64,000 nt of DNA, from assembly GCF_038039215.1 (NCBI RefSeq), contig NZ_JBBPCL010000001.1, positions 3,968,001 through 4,032,000 of the forward strand. Direction: 5' to 3'. The position numbers and the translations under genes were made by a program. The notes beneath the pieces are model-generated. The model ran no database searches and was not told the DNA's origin. It was given only the letters and a program-made list of their open reading frames with translations. Shown here piece after piece: positions 17,968 to 28,007 of this stretch (position 1 is the stretch's first letter; each line of letters opens with the position of its first letter). This DNA comes from Pseudonocardia sp. T1-2H (GTDB lineage: Bacteria; Actinomycetota; Actinomycetes; Mycobacteriales; Pseudonocardiaceae).

Positions 17968-19509
17968 TTATGCGGGCGCGCCCGGGGTGCCCGGCCGCCG
18001 GGCCTTCGGGTCCGGGTCCGAGCTGTCCGGCCGGCCTCCGCCGGACGTGTCCCTCCAGCGGACCAGCGCACCCCCGCGGTCGACGGCGCGGAGCCGTTCC
18101 TCGGCCCGGGCGCGCGAGGACGCCGTGGCGACGATGAGCAGCTGGTCCCGCTCGCGCAGCCGCGTCTCCCCGTCCGGGGTGAAGGCGGCCTCGTCCCGGA
18201 CCACCAGGCTGACCATGGCTCCGCTGGGCAGCCGTAGCTCGCGCAGGTAGACCCCCTGCAGCTTCGACCCGACCGGGATCCGGACCTGGAGCAGGCTGGC
18301 GTCGAGCTCGTCGAGCGGGGCGGCGTCGACGCCGATCTCCTGCGGCTCGCTGCCCTTCGCCACGCCGAGGAACCGGGCCACCCAGGGCAGTGTGGTGCCC
18401 TGCAGCAGCGTCAGGAAGACGACGAGGACGAACACGACGTCGACCAGCCGCTCGCCACCGGGTGCGCCCTCGACCAGCGCGATCAGCGCGAGCACGATGG
18501 GCACCGCGCCGCGCAGCCCGGACCAGGACAGGAAAGCCTGCTCCCGCCACGGCAGCCGGAACGGCAGGGCCGCCGCGACGACGGACAGCGGCCGGGCCAG
18601 CACCAGCAGGACGCCCGCACAGATCAGCGCCGGGACCAGCGCGTCGACCAGCCGGGCGGGGCTGGAGTAGAGGCCTAGCAGGACGAACAGGCCGATCTGG
18701 GCGAGCCAGCCGGTGCCCTCGGCGAACGACACGACGCCACCGCGGTGCGGGAGCCGCGAGTTGCCGAGGACCAGCGCGGCGACGTAGGTGGCGAGCAGCC
18801 CGGACGCGTGCAGCAGCTGCCCGCCGGCGAACGCGAGCACGCAGACGGCCATCGTGGCCAGCGGGTACAGGCCGGTCGACGGCAGCGCCGCCCGCCGGAG
18901 CGCCCAGGCGCCGCCGAAACCCAGGGCGAGCCCGATGAGCCCGCCGGCCAGCAGCTCGTAGACCACGAGCGCCGGCGTCACCCAGGTGATCGCCTCGGTG
19001 GACGCGAGCAGGATGACGGCCAGGACCACCGGGGCGTCGTTCATACCGGACTCGAGCTCGAGGGCCCCGGCGAGCCGTGGGGAGACGCCGACGCCGCGGA
19101 GCACGCTGAACACCGCCGCCGCGTCCGTGGACGAGAGGACCGCGCCCCAGAGGAACGCGACCCGCCAGTCCAGGCCGAGGAGGTAGTGCAGCGCGGTGCC
19201 GGCCACCCCGATGCTGACGGCGACGGAGATCGTCGAGAGGCCGATGCCGATGCCCAGCGCCGGGCGGACCGTCTCCCACCGGGTGGTCATGCCGCCCTCG
19301 ATCAGGATCAGGACGAGCGCGGCGATCCCGATGTTCTCGGTGAGCCGGGCGTCGGAGAACTGCAGGCCGAGGACGGCCTCGCCGAGCAGCATGCCGATGG
19401 CGAGGTAGAGCAGGAGCGAGGGCAGGCCGAGGCGGACGGACACCCGGACCGCGATGACGCCGAGCAGCACCACCCCGGCGACCGCGCCGAGCACAACCTC
19501 CAGACTCAT
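17968..19509 (-). CDS. CPA1-type potassium/proton antiporter with TrkA-C domain
   Basis: A 513-residue cation/proton antiporter. About 12 membrane helices fill residues 1-390, including GVSPRLAGALELESGMNDAP, where the conserved Asp of the ND motif is expected to bind the cation. A C-terminal RCK/TrkA-C-like domain follows (about 400-490: VGSKLQGVYLRELRLPSGAMVSLVVRD). This layout fits the NhaP2/CvrA potassium/proton group. ATG 19509 has AGGGGG about 6 nt upstream and is preferred to GTG 19515. It leads the antiporter-lspA-rluD unit, with 7 bp to lspA. Confidence 0.88.
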   Translation of the reverse strand: MSLEVVLGAVAGVVLLGVIAVRVSVRLGLPSLLLYLAIGMLLGEAVLGLQFSDARLTENIGIAALVLILIEGGMTTRWETVRPALGIGIGLSTISVAVSIGVAGTALHYLLGLDWRVAFLWGAVLSSTDAAAVFSVLRGVGVSPRLAGALELESGMNDAPVVLAVILLASTEAITWVTPALVVYELLAGGLIGLALGFGGAWALRRAALPSTGLYPLATMAVCVLAFAGGQLLHASGLLATYVAALVLGNSRLPHRGGVVSFAEGTGWLAQIGLFVLLGLYSSPARLVDALVPALICAGVLLVLARPLSVVAAALPFRLPWREQAFLSWSGLRGAVPIVLALIALVEGAPGGERLVDVVFVLVVFLTLLQGTTLPWVARFLGVAKGSEPQEIGVDAAPLDELDASLLQVRIPVGSKLQGVYLRELRLPSGAMVSLVVRDEAAFTPDGETRLRERDQLLIVATASSRARAEERLRAVDRGGALVRWRDTSGGGRPDSSDPDPKARRPGTPGAPA

Positions 19510-19660
19510 CCGCACCCCCTACGCAATCCTATCGGCGCAGGTCGGAAGCACTTTCGCCGGGTTGGAAGAGTCGGCCGGCCGCCGGCATCCGCACGTCGGC
19601 GACAACGAGGTCGGGCAGGGCCGCGCCCGCCGCCCGCAGCAGCGCCGCCCCACAACCCGG

Positions 19661-19726
19661 CGAGTCGCGATCTGGGACCCCGCGAGTCGCGCCCTGGAAC
19701 CCCGCGAGTCGGGCCGGAGGGGGTCC
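19661..19726. repeat. Three-unit array with 22-bp period (cgagtc orientation)
   Basis: cgagtc occurs at 19661, 19683 and 19705, exactly 22 bp apart. The units read cgagtcgcgatctgggacc and so on. This is the reverse orientation of the array at 20578-20785, and the two arrays bracket the methyltransferase gene. Confidence 0.85.
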
Positions 19727-19741
19727 GGAGCGCTGTGCGGG

Positions 19742-20500
19742 TCAGGACCGCCAGACGAGCGTCGCGGCGGTCCTGGTCCGCGCCGGGATCTCCGCCAGGG
19801 CCGTCGCCACCTCGTCGGCCCGGGCGACGGGCAGGCACAGCCGCCGTGCCACCCACGCCGGGTCGTGCGGCAGCCGCCGGCTCCGCTCCCACCGTGTCAC
19901 CTCGGGCTCGAGCCCGAGTTCGCGGAGGACCGCCACGGCGTCCTCCGTCGTGGCGGACGGCGGCCGGTGCAGGCCGTGGAAGCGCACCCACAACGGATCC
20001 AGCCAGGCCATCGGATGCTCGGCCATCATCTCCACGACGACGCCGCGCCGGGCCGCGGCGGTGAGCGCGGCGACGAACGGGGGCAAATCGACGACATTGT
20101 GCAGCACGTGATGGCACGTGACGAGGTCCGCGCTCCCGGCGTCGGGGGCGGCGTCCGGCCAGCGCCCGAGGACCGTCCGGAAGGGGACGCCGCGGGCCCG
20201 GGCGCCGGCGGCGAACAGGTCGAGCATGTCCTGTTGCTGGTCCGCCCCGGTCGCGTCGGTCAACGGGCCGACCAGGGCGAACGCCGCGTCCCCGCCGCCG
20301 CAGCCGACGTCGAGGACGCTCCCGGCAGCGCCGAGGAGCGCCAGGCCGGCGTCCCGCGACGGAGTGTCGGACGGGACGTCGGGCGCTGTGAAGTCCTGCG
20401 GATCGTGCACCCAGGGGCTCGCCGGAACCTGCGCGAGGATCTCCGGCGGGACGGCCCGCCCCTCCTGCAGCTCGGCCCACCGCTCCGCGGCACCGCCCAT
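19742..20500 (-). CDS. Class I SAM-dependent methyltransferase
   Basis: A 252-residue methyltransferase. Motif I is VLDVGCGGGDAAFAL (about residue 65), followed by an acidic loop (TGADQQQDML) and a motif with CHHVLHNV typical of the UbiE/Methyltransf_11 group. The target is unknown; small molecules are more likely than DNA, as no target-recognition domain is present. ATG 20500 has a strong GGGAGGA Shine-Dalgarno, so the longer upstream frame is not used. It stands alone between two repeat arrays, downstream of ileS on the same strand but separated by 288 bp. Confidence 0.85.
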   Translation of the reverse strand: MGGAAERWAELQEGRAVPPEILAQVPASPWVHDPQDFTAPDVPSDTPSRDAGLALLGAAGSVLDVGCGGGDAAFALVGPLTDATGADQQQDMLDLFAAGARARGVPFRTVLGRWPDAAPDAGSADLVTCHHVLHNVVDLPPFVAALTAAARRGVVVEMMAEHPMAWLDPLWVRFHGLHRPPSATTEDAVAVLRELGLEPEVTRWERSRRLPHDPAWVARRLCLPVARADEVATALAEIPARTRTAATLVWRS

Positions 20501-20577
20501 CGGTCCTCCCTCAGAAGCTCGGCGGGTCGGGAGACGAGCGACACCTCGCGAGCCCACGACTCACACTGTCCTCTCCC

Positions 20578-20785
20578 GACTCGCGCCCGGCAGAGCCGGC
20601 TCGCCGGTCCCGGACCGCGACTCGCCCGGCCGGTCCCAGGCCCCGACTCGCCCGGGCTGGGAACGCGACTCGCCCGGTCTGAGACCGCGACTCGCCCGGT
20701 CCCAGAGCGCGACTCGCCCGGGCTGGGAACGCGACTCGCCCGGTCCCAGAGCGCGACTCGCCCGGTCTGGGAGCGCGACTCGCGG
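20578..20785. repeat. Array of about nine units, seven at an exact 22-bp period
   Basis: gactcg occurs at 20578, 20619, 20645, 20667, 20689, 20711, 20733, 20755 and 20777, with the last seven spaced exactly 22 bp. Each unit has the core cgcgactcgcccgg plus about 8 variable bases that are mostly ctggga-like or tcccag-like. Adjacent ctggga and tcccag units are complementary, so transcripts could fold into serial hairpins. The array ends 3 bp before the ileS stop. Confidence 0.9.
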
Positions 20786-20788
20786 GTG

Positions 20789-23700
20789 TCAGGTGCGGGT
20801 GACGTGGACCCTGACCTCCGCGGCAGCCGAGTCCGGGGCCGTGACCGAACCGGTGGAGGTCGGCTCCGGGACGGCCGCGTAGGACACCGACGTCGCCAGG
20901 ACCTCGCCGGACACGAACTTCTCGTGCGTCCGGACGGCCTCGAGCACCGGCTCCGGGCCGTCGAGGACCAGGTCGATCCGGTCCGAGACGTCCAGGCCGG
21001 CGTCCCGGCGGGCCTGCTGCACCGCGCGGACGACGTCGCGCGCCGTGCCCTCGGCCGCCAGCTCCGGCGTGACCTCGGTGTCCAGGACGACCAGGCCTGT
21101 ATTGCCCGGCAGCGCGCTGGTCGAGGCCGGGTCCGCGGACACCAGCTTCTCGGTGAACTCGCCCTCGAGCAGCTGGATGCCGCCCGCGGTCACCGTCCCG
21201 TCCGGGTTCGACGTCCAGTCACCGGCCTTCACCGCCCTGATCACCTTCTGCGTGTCCCCGCCGAGCCGCGGACCGCAGGCCCTGGCGTTGACGGCGACCT
21301 CGAACCGGCCGTGGCTCGCGACGTCGTCGGTCAGGACGACCTCGCGGACGTTCACCTCGTCCCGCAGGATGTCCGCGAACGGCTCGAGCACCGCGGCGTC
21401 CGCGGACGCGACGGTCAGCCGGGCCAGCGGCAGCCGGACGCGCAGCTTGCGCGCCTTGCGCAGGGACAGCGCGGACGACGCGACCTGGCGCACCTGGTCC
21501 ATGGCCGCGACCAGGGCATCGTCGTGCGGGAGCTCGTCCCGGGCGGGCCAGTCCGCGAGGTGCACGGAACGACCGCCGGTGAGTCCCTTCCAGATGACCT
21601 CCATGGTCAGCGGCAGCAGCGGCGCGGCGACGCGCGCGGTCACCTCCAGCACGGTGTGCAGCGTGTCGACGGCGTCGACGTCCCCGTCCCAGAAGCGGTC
21701 CCGCGAGCGGCGCACGTACCAGTTGGTGAGCACCTCCGCGTGGTCCCGGATCTGCTCGCAGGCGCCCGCGATGTCGTAGACCTCCATCGCGGCGGTCACC
21801 CCGTCGACGAGCGCGGCGGTCTTGGCCAGCACGTACCGGTCCAGCACGTGGGGCGAGTCGGTCCGCGTGATGCCCTTGCGCCCGGCCGCCCCCGCGTAGA
21901 GCGACAGGAAGTACCAGGTGTTCCACAGCGGCAGGATCGCCTGCCGGACACCCTCGCGGATGCCCTGCTCGGTGACGACCAGGTTCCCGCCGCGCAGGAT
22001 CGGGCTCGCCATGAGGAACCACCGCATGGCGTCCGACCCGTCGCGGTCGAAGACCTCGTTGACGTCCGGGTAGTTGCGCAGCGACTTCGACATCTTCTGG
22101 CCGTCGTCCCCGAGCACGATCCCGTGGGCCGACACGTTCTCGAACGCCGGGCGGTCGAACAGGGCCGTGGCCAGCACGTGCAGCGTGTAGAACCAGCCGC
22201 GGGTCTGGCCGTTGTACTCGACGATGTAGTCGCCCGGGTAGTGGTGGTCGAACCAGTCCGCGTTCTCGAACGGGTAGTGCACCTGGGCGAAGGGCATGGA
22301 GCCGGACTCGAACCAGCAGTCCAGCACCTCGGGCACCCGGCGCATGGTCGACTTCCCGGTCGGGTCGTCCGGGTTCGGACGGGTGAGGTCGTCGACGTAG
22401 GGCCGGTGCAGGTCCGTCGGGCGCACGCCGAAGTCCCGCTCGAGCTCGTCGAGCGAGCCGTAGACGTCCGTCCGCGGGTAGCGCGGGTCGTCGGACTGCC
22501 ACACCGGGATCGGGCTGCCCCAGTACCGGTTGCGGGAGATGCCCCAGTCCCGGGCACCCTCCAGCCACTTGCCGAACTGGCCGTGCTTGATGTGCGCGGG
22601 CACCCAGTTGATCCGCTCGTTGAGCTCGACCATCCGGTCCCGGAACGCCGTGACCTGCACGAACCACGAGTCGACGGCGCGCTGGATGAGCGCGTTCCCG
22701 CATCGCCAGCAGTGCGGGTACGGGTGGTCGTAGGTCTCGTGCCGCAGCAGAACGCCCTGCACGTGCGGCGACCCGTCACGGAGGTCACGGATGATCTTCG
22801 GGTTGGCGTCGAAGACCTGCTGCCCGGCGTAGGGCGGCACCTCGACGGTGAACTCGCCGCGCGAGTCCACGGGCACGACGGCCTCGATGCCCGCCGCGTC
22901 CGTGACGGCCTTGTCCTCCTCACCGAACGCCGGCGCGATGTGCACCAGGCCGGTGCCGTCCTCGGTGGTGACGTAGTCCGCCTCGAGCACGACGTGCGCG
23001 TTCTTCCGGCCGACGAAGAAGTCGAACGGCGGGGTGTAGCTGGTGCCGAGGAGCTCGCGGCCGGTGTAGTGCCGCAGGACCTCCGGCTCCTCCCCCAGCT
23101 CACGGGCGTAGGCGGCGACGCGGGCGGCCGCGATCACGTACTTCTCTCCGTTGGCGGCGAGCAGCACGTAGTCGACGTCCGGGTTCACCGCGACGGCGAG
23201 GTTGGACGGGAGCGTCCACGGCGTCGTCGTCCAGACCAGGGCGAGGGCGTCGTTCAGCTCCGGGTCCTCCGCGGCGAGGCGCAGGCCGACGGTGACGGCC
23301 GGGTCCTGGCGGTCCCGGTAGACGTCGTCCATCTTGGTCTCGGTGGCCGACAGCGGGGTCTCGCAGCGCCAGCAGTACCAGAGCACCCGGAAGCCCGAGT
23401 AGACGAGGCCCTGGTCCCACAGCGTCTTGAAGGCCCACATGACGCTTTCCATGTAGTCCAGGTCGAGCGTCTTGTAGTCGTGGTCGAAGTCCACCCAGCG
23501 GGCCTGGCGGGTGACGTACTCCCGCCACTCGCCGGTGTAGCGCAGCACGGAGGTGCGGCACGCCTCGTTGAACGCGGCGACGCCCATCTCCTCGATCTCG
23601 GACTTGTGCGTGATCCCGAGCTGGCGTTCCGCCTCGACCTCGGCGGGGAGGCCGTGGGTGTCCCAGCCGAACCGGCGCTCGACCCGCTGCCCGCGCATCG

Positions 23701-23938
23701 TCCGGTAGCGCGGGACGACGTCCTTGACGTAGCCGGTGAGCAGGTGGCCGTAGTGCGGGAGGCCGTTGGCGAAGGGCGGTCCGTCGTAGAAGACGAACTC
23801 GTTGGCGCCGTTCTCGCCGGCCGGCCGGGACTCCACGGACGCGACGAACGTGTCGTCGGCCTGCCAGAAGTCCAGGACCTCGCGCTCGAGTGCCGGGAAC
23901 GACGGGTGCGCCGGGACGGCCGGATAGCTCTCGCTCAT
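20789..23938 (-). CDS. ileS: Isoleucyl-tRNA synthetase
   Basis: A class I synthetase of 1049 residues that charges tRNA-Ile and edits Val-tRNA. The ATP motif is PHYGH (HIGH, about residue 60) and the second is KMSKS (about 614). The CP1 editing region lies between them, and the C-terminal anticodon-binding domain is intact. Length and the LRNYPD block after KMSKS fit the eukaryote-like IleRS type common in actinobacteria. Of several in-frame starts, ATG 23938 has GAGGAG 10 nt upstream and gives the usual [13 protein letters not shown] N-terminus. Expression is expected to be controlled by the T-box leader upstream. Confidence 0.97.
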   Translation of the reverse strand: MSESYPAVPAHPSFPALEREVLDFWQADDTFVASVESRPAGENGANEFVFYDGPPFANGLPHYGHLLTGYVKDVVPRYRTMRGQRVERRFGWDTHGLPAEVEAERQLGITHKSEIEEMGVAAFNEACRTSVLRYTGEWREYVTRQARWVDFDHDYKTLDLDYMESVMWAFKTLWDQGLVYSGFRVLWYCWRCETPLSATETKMDDVYRDRQDPAVTVGLRLAAEDPELNDALALVWTTTPWTLPSNLAVAVNPDVDYVLLAANGEKYVIAAARVAAYARELGEEPEVLRHYTGRELLGTSYTPPFDFFVGRKNAHVVLEADYVTTEDGTGLVHIAPAFGEEDKAVTDAAGIEAVVPVDSRGEFTVEVPPYAGQQVFDANPKIIRDLRDGSPHVQGVLLRHETYDHPYPHCWRCGNALIQRAVDSWFVQVTAFRDRMVELNERINWVPAHIKHGQFGKWLEGARDWGISRNRYWGSPIPVWQSDDPRYPRTDVYGSLDELERDFGVRPTDLHRPYVDDLTRPNPDDPTGKSTMRRVPEVLDCWFESGSMPFAQVHYPFENADWFDHHYPGDYIVEYNGQTRGWFYTLHVLATALFDRPAFENVSAHGIVLGDDGQKMSKSLRNYPDVNEVFDRDGSDAMRWFLMASPILRGGNLVVTEQGIREGVRQAILPLWNTWYFLSLYAGAAGRKGITRTDSPHVLDRYVLAKTAALVDGVTAAMEVYDIAGACEQIRDHAEVLTNWYVRRSRDRFWDGDVDAVDTLHTVLEVTARVAAPLLPLTMEVIWKGLTGGRSVHLADWPARDELPHDDALVAAMDQVRQVASSALSLRKARKLRVRLPLARLTVASADAAVLEPFADILRDEVNVREVVLTDDVASHGRFEVAVNARACGPRLGGDTQKVIRAVKAGDWTSNPDGTVTAGGIQLLEGEFTEKLVSADPASTSALPGNTGLVVLDTEVTPELAAEGTARDVVRAVQQARRDAGLDVSDRIDLVLDGPEPVLEAVRTHEKFVSGEVLATSVSYAAVPEPTSTGSVTAPDSAAAEVRVHVTRT

Positions 23939-24168
23939 GACGGTGGTGCTCCTCGTGCGGCGGAGGGTGCTCATGCCTGCACGGGGACGACGAGACGGAT
24001 CTCGCCGCGGTACCACCCCGCTTGCCGGGAACTGCTGCTCCAGGCCTCTCGACGACGGCTGTGACGGGCCGATCCCGTCCGGTTCTACTCCCCCGGCCTG
24101 GACAGGGGTTTCTTCCGGAGGCTCCCCGGTGATGGCCGGATCGGTGCCTGTGGTGATGCGTGGACTAC
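23939..24168 (-). promoter_or_regulatory. T-box riboswitch of ileS (translational type)
   Basis: The minus strand carries the T-box core GGGGTGGTACCGCGG (24019-24005). Its GGGG pairs with CCCC at 23986-23983 across the hairpin CGGCGAGAT/GTCTCGTCG to form the antisequestrator with the UGGU bulge that binds tRNA 3' ends. CCCCGTG (23986-23980) can instead pair with CACGAGG (23957-23951), which contains the ileS Shine-Dalgarno. A short Stem I with AGUA and an AUC isoleucine triplet (24073-24071) lies upstream. No terminator run is present, so control is of translation. TAACAT (24180-24175) is a likely -10 box. Confidence 0.9.
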
Positions 24169-24238
24169 CTGCTGATGTTAGCGCGGGGCCGCGACCGGTT
24201 ATTCCGGTGGCCCCGCACCGCCGCCTGCGGCGGTCCGC

Positions 24239-25993
24239 TCAGCGGACCTCGGCCGAGTGCCGGCGGGCCAGCATCCGGTCCGGGGTGCACCATCCGCACG
24301 GGGTGAAGCCGAGCTCGACGGCCTCCCGGGCGGGGATCGGGATGACCGGCCGTCCGGGCAGGGAGCGGCAGCCCGCCAGGTGGTAGCGGGGCTGTTCGTC
24401 GATGACGAGGACCTCGTCCGGGAGTTCCGCGACCAGGGCCGCCGCCTCCGCGTTCCGGGGCTCCTCGGGGGCCTCGCCGTCCGGTCCGGCCGGGGGCAGC
24501 ATGCCGCCCTGCGGCCCGCCGTGGACGCCGTTGCCCTCCTGTGCGCCGCCACGAGGGCCGCGCCCCTCCTGAGCCGGCCCGCCCTGACCTGCGGGAGCCT
24601 GACCGGCGGGACCGTGTCCCGGACCGTTCTGACCCGGGGCGTTCTGCCCCGGACCGTTCTGACCGGCGGGGGTCCGCACGACCTGGCCGGGCGGGACCTG
24701 GCCGCGTGGGCCCTGGTCCGCGGTGGCCTGGCCTGCAGGCGGGCGGGTCTGGCCGCCCGAAGGGGTGCCCGGTGCGGTCCGGCCCTCCGGTCCCGCGGCC
24801 CGGGTCGTGACGGTCGGGCCGTCGATGTCCGCGGGCGCGGCGGTGGGGCTGTCCTCCGTGGGACGGCCGGCGGGCGCGTCCGCGGCGCTAGCCGGCTCCT
24901 CGACGGGCGTCCGGCCCTCGGCGGTGCCGCGGCCCTTGGCGCCGTCGGAGAAGCTGGCGAACAGGTCCGCGCCGCCCAGCGACGCACGGTTCGCGGCGGC
25001 GGCCGCGGTCGTCGCGGCCTCTTCGTCCGCCGGGGTTCCGGCGGCCGGACGGTCCGGGCTCGACGAGCCGGGCACCGTGGTGTCCGGGGCCGCGCCCTTC
25101 GCGTCCGTGGCGAGGCTGTCCCTCCGAGGGTCGCGCGCGGGGTCCGCCGGAGAGCCTGCCGCCTCGGGCGCGTCCGCACCCGTGCCGGCGGCCGTGGGCA
25201 CGCCGTCGGGCTCCGCCGGTTCCGACTTCTCGTCGGCCTTCCTCGCCGCGGGCGCGAGGGCCGCGCCCGCCGCGACGGCACCGGCGGCGACCCCGGCGAC
25301 CTTGCCTCCGGAGGTTCCGCGCTCGGCGTCGTCGTCCTCGTCCGCCGCGGAGGCTTCCGAGGTGGGGTCCGAGGCGGCCGGGGCACCCGTGGGAGGCTCC
25401 TCGGGCCCACCCGCAGGTGTCTTCGGTGTGTCGCTGTTGGACGGCACGTCGGTCACGCCTCGTGACGAAGATTCACTCGTCCGAGCGTCACCCGTGGCAG
25501 CGCCGGACGGTGGGCCCACTGAGCCGGGCGGTTGTACGACCGGCATCACGGTCGTCGCCTCGCTGTCCGCACCGGTGGCGAACACCGACGAGCCCCGGGC
25601 CGGGGAGGACGTGTCCGCCCCGTCCGCGGAACCCGCGACCGCGGCCTCGGGGGTTGCGGCCTCGTCGGGCGCCGGCGGCCTGCCCGCGGCCGGAACCGTC
25701 GGGAGGACCTCGGTGACCGGCTCGTAGTAGTCCGCAGGAGCCCTGCCGACCGGCGGCGAGCCGGGCGGCGGCGTGGACGGGGCCCGGACGGCCTGCGGTG
25801 CGGCCGTGGCCGCGCCGGTCTCCGAACCGGCCTTGACCGCCGAACGCCGGTGCCACCAGTCGACGAGCAGGGACACGGCGGCCGCGACACTCACGGCCAC
25901 CGACACCCAGGCCCAGATCACGCTGCCCGAGAGCAGCGCGACGACCAGCAGCCCGAAGGCGATCAGGACGAGGATCAGAACCAGCAGCAGCAC
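24239..25993 (-). CDS. Hypothetical membrane protein with Pro/Ala-rich linker and C-terminal His/Cys motif
   Basis: A 584-residue protein of unknown function. Two close hydrophobic helices occupy residues 1-45. A long disordered region rich in Pro, Ala, Gly, Glu and Thr follows (about 60-515), including PGQNGPGQNAPGQNGPG repeats. A conserved-looking C-terminal block comes last: RYHLAGCRSLPGR, then GFTPCGWCTP. The H-x3-C ... C-x2-C spacing resembles small zinc-binding modules of the Ada-N or nuclease-tail type. GTG 25993 is the start, with GGAG upstream. It lies 81 bp downstream of wag31 on the same strand, so a role at the growing pole or cell envelope is possible but unproven. Confidence 0.7.
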   Translation of the reverse strand: MLLLVLILVLIAFGLLVVALLSGSVIWAWVSVAVSVAAAVSLLVDWWHRRSAVKAGSETGAATAAPQAVRAPSTPPPGSPPVGRAPADYYEPVTEVLPTVPAAGRPPAPDEAATPEAAVAGSADGADTSSPARGSSVFATGADSEATTVMPVVQPPGSVGPPSGAATGDARTSESSSRGVTDVPSNSDTPKTPAGGPEEPPTGAPAASDPTSEASAADEDDDAERGTSGGKVAGVAAGAVAAGAALAPAARKADEKSEPAEPDGVPTAAGTGADAPEAAGSPADPARDPRRDSLATDAKGAAPDTTVPGSSSPDRPAAGTPADEEAATTAAAAANRASLGGADLFASFSDGAKGRGTAEGRTPVEEPASAADAPAGRPTEDSPTAAPADIDGPTVTTRAAGPEGRTAPGTPSGGQTRPPAGQATADQGPRGQVPPGQVVRTPAGQNGPGQNAPGQNGPGHGPAGQAPAGQGGPAQEGRGPRGGAQEGNGVHGGPQGGMLPPAGPDGEAPEEPRNAEAAALVAELPDEVLVIDEQPRYHLAGCRSLPGRPVIPIPAREAVELGFTPCGWCTPDRMLARRHSAEVR

Positions 25994-26074
25994 GATTCAC
26001 TCCGTGTGCGGCGGTGCGGCACGCCGTGGTGACAGCATGACCGCCCGCCCGCGTCGATCTGACTGTCTGCGGAC

Positions 26075-26953
26075 TCAGCTGCCGGCTTCGGCGCGCTGGC
26101 CGTAGCCGGAGGCCGCGTAGCCACCGTTCGTGCCGGACCGGCCGGCGTCGGACGGAGCGGCCGAACCACGACCCTCGAGGTCCCGGAGCTGGGACTCCAG
26201 GTACGTCTTGAGCCGGGTGCGGTACTCGCGCTCGAAGGTCCGGAGCTCATCGATCTTCTTCTCCAGCACGGACTTGTCCCGCTGGATGGCACCGATGACC
26301 TCGGTCTGCTTGCGCTCGGCGTCGCCGACCAGCGTCGCCGCCTTCTCCCGCGACTGCCGCTCGAGCGTCTCCGCCCGGGTGCGGGCGTCGTTCAGCATGG
26401 TCTCGGCACGCGAGCGTGCGTCGTTGACCAGGCCGTCCGACTTGGTGCGGGCGTCGGAGAGCAGCTGCTCGGACTTGGTGCGGGCATCCGCCAGCATCGA
26501 GTCCGCCTCGTTCTTGGCCTCGGCGGTGAGCCGGTCGGCCATCTCCTGGGCCAGGCCCAGGACCTTCGCGGCCTGGACGTGGTGGTCGCCACCTCCGGGC
26601 TCGGAGTCCGCCATCGCCGGCGCGGGCGCCATGCGCTGCGGCTCCGGGCGCTGCGGGGCGGGCGGCTCGACCGCACGCTGCATCTGCTGCGTGGGCGGGG
26701 GCCCGTTCTGGCCCCCCATGCCGCCACCCTGCGGGCGCGACCTGGCCTCCTCGAGGTCGGCCTGGGTGTTGCCCAGGCGTTGCTCGAGCTCGGAAACCTG
26801 CTCGCGCAGGTCCTCGTTCTCCTCGATCAGTCTCGCGAGTTCGGCCTCGACGAGGTCGAGGAATGCATCTACCTCGTCCTCGTTGTACCCCCGCTTACCG
26901 ATCGGGGGCTTGCTGAACGCGACGTTGTGGACGTCAGCGGGCGTCAGCGGCAT
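26075..26953 (-). CDS. wag31: DivIVA/Wag31 polar growth protein
   Basis: This cytoplasmic coiled-coil protein marks the cell poles and organises peptidoglycan growth there. The N-terminal membrane-binding domain is intact ([32 protein letters not shown]). A first coiled coil runs to about residue 65, a Pro/Gln-rich linker follows (about 70-115), and a long second coiled coil runs from about 125 to 255 with repeated [20 protein letters not shown] units. At 292 residues it is somewhat longer than M. tuberculosis Wag31. ATG 26953 has AGGTGATC upstream. It is the last of the conserved dcw block. Confidence 0.96.
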   Translation of the reverse strand: MPLTPADVHNVAFSKPPIGKRGYNEDEVDAFLDLVEAELARLIEENEDLREQVSELEQRLGNTQADLEEARSRPQGGGMGGQNGPPPTQQMQRAVEPPAPQRPEPQRMAPAPAMADSEPGGGDHHVQAAKVLGLAQEMADRLTAEAKNEADSMLADARTKSEQLLSDARTKSDGLVNDARSRAETMLNDARTRAETLERQSREKAATLVGDAERKQTEVIGAIQRDKSVLEKKIDELRTFEREYRTRLKTYLESQLRDLEGRGSAAPSDAGRSGTNGGYAASGYGQRAEAGS

Positions 26954-26999
26954 CGGATCACCTCATGCAGTCCTCGGCGGCAGACCGGGTGACTGGGGC

Positions 27000-27287
27000 T
27001 CACACCGGTCTGGCAATGCTCATCAGTATGAACACCACCAGCAGTAGAACCATAATCGACAAGTCCAGTCCGACGCCTCCGATGCGGACGACGGGAATCA
27101 CTCTCCGCAACAACTTGACAGGAGGATCGGTCACGGTGAACACGACCTCGAGCGCCACGGCGGTGTGTCCGGCAGGCGCCCACTGACGCGCGAACGAGCG
27201 CACGAGTTCGACGACGATCCGGCCCACGAGCAGCAGCCAGAAGAAGAAGAGGACGTAATAGACCAGGAAGAGCACGACGGTCGGCAC
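27000..27287 (-). CDS. YggT family membrane protein
   Basis: A small 95-residue integral membrane protein with two hydrophobic regions (residues about 5-28 and 72-93). Between them lies the family segment TDPPVKLLRRVIPVVRIGGVGLDLS. YggT proteins between sepF and divIVA are widespread in Gram-positive bacteria. Their role is not firmly known; links to osmotic stress and to cell division have been suggested. It starts 3 bp after the sepF stop and lies 46 bp before wag31, in the same transcript. Confidence 0.92.
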   Translation of the reverse strand: MPTVVLFLVYYVLFFFWLLLVGRIVVELVRSFARQWAPAGHTAVALEVVFTVTDPPVKLLRRVIPVVRIGGVGLDLSIMVLLLVVFILMSIARPV

Positions 27288-27290
27288 GAC

Positions 27291-28007
27291 TCAATCCTGA
27301 CGGAAGAGGCCCCGCTCCGCGAGCTTCCGCGCGTCGTCCGCGGAGACCTCCACGTCGGCCGGGGTGAGAAGGAACACCCGGCTCGTGACCTTGTCGATCG
27401 AACCCCGCAGCGCGAAGGCCAGACCTGCGGCGAAGTCCACCAGGCGCTTCGCCGCGGCGTCGTCCAGCTCGGTCAGGTTCATGATCACCGGGACGCCGTC
27501 GCGGTAGCGCTCGCCGATCGTCCGGGCCTCGTTGTAGCTGCGCGGCTGCAACGTCGTGATGCGCGCCAGGGCGGCCGCGCCGCGGTCCCGCTGCTCGGGG
27601 ACCGGAGCCGCCGCGGGGACCCGCTCGACGGGCCGGAGGACCTCCCGGGCCGCGGGCTCGCGGACGGAGTCCGGATCGACCGCGAGGGCGCCACGGACCG
27701 CCGGTGGGGTGGGCAGGGACATCCCTCCGGAGCCACGGACGGGCTCCCGGTCCCGCGCCGACCGGACGGGCTCGCGCGCCGACCGGCGGCTCCAGTCCGT
27801 GCCGAAACGGCCGTCGACGTCCTCGGGGGACTCCGTCCGGCCGCTTCCGTACTCGTCGTAGTCGCCGTAGCGGTCGTCCGGATCGGCCCAACGGTCGTCC
27901 CGGCGGGAACGGCGGGGCTCCGGGAACGCCTCGGGGTCCTCGGCGTAGTCCATCTCCTCGGCGGGAACCATGCCGAAGTAGGCCTTGAGCCGGTACATCG
28001 CGCCCAT
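27291..28007 (-). CDS. sepF: Cell division protein SepF
   Basis: SepF anchors FtsZ to the membrane; in actinobacteria, which lack FtsA, it is the main tether. The 238-residue protein has an N-terminal amphipathic membrane helix ([12 protein letters not shown]), an acidic and Arg-rich linker (about 15-145), and the C-terminal SepF fold ([28 protein letters not shown]). ATG 28007 (MGAMYRLK) has GGGGAG upstream. On the minus strand TAACCT at about 28072 is a candidate -10. The gene is followed after 3 bp by yggT. Confidence 0.95.
   Translation of the reverse strand: MGAMYRLKAYFGMVPAEEMDYAEDPEAFPEPRRSRRDDRWADPDDRYGDYDEYGSGRTESPEDVDGRFGTDWSRRSAREPVRSARDREPVRGSGGMSLPTPPAVRGALAVDPDSVREPAAREVLRPVERVPAAAPVPEQRDRGAAALARITTLQPRSYNEARTIGERYRDGVPVIMNLTELDDAAAKRLVDFAAGLAFALRGSIDKVTSRVFLLTPADVEVSADDARKLAERGLFRQD

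Noticed and set aside
17961..17972. Leaderless lspA promoter (CATAAT 6 nt before GTG)
   Set aside because: The box contains the antiporter stop codon and the genes are 7 bp apart, so simple operon coupling is the better explanation; kept only as a remark.
20578..20785. CRISPR array
   Set aside because: The unit is 22 bp with a 14-bp core and about 8-bp variable part, far too short for repeat plus spacer, and no cas genes are present.
19454..24064. 1536-codon plus-strand frame opposite ileS and the methyltransferase
   Set aside because: Runs through the 22-bp repeats and two real minus-strand genes; not protein-like.
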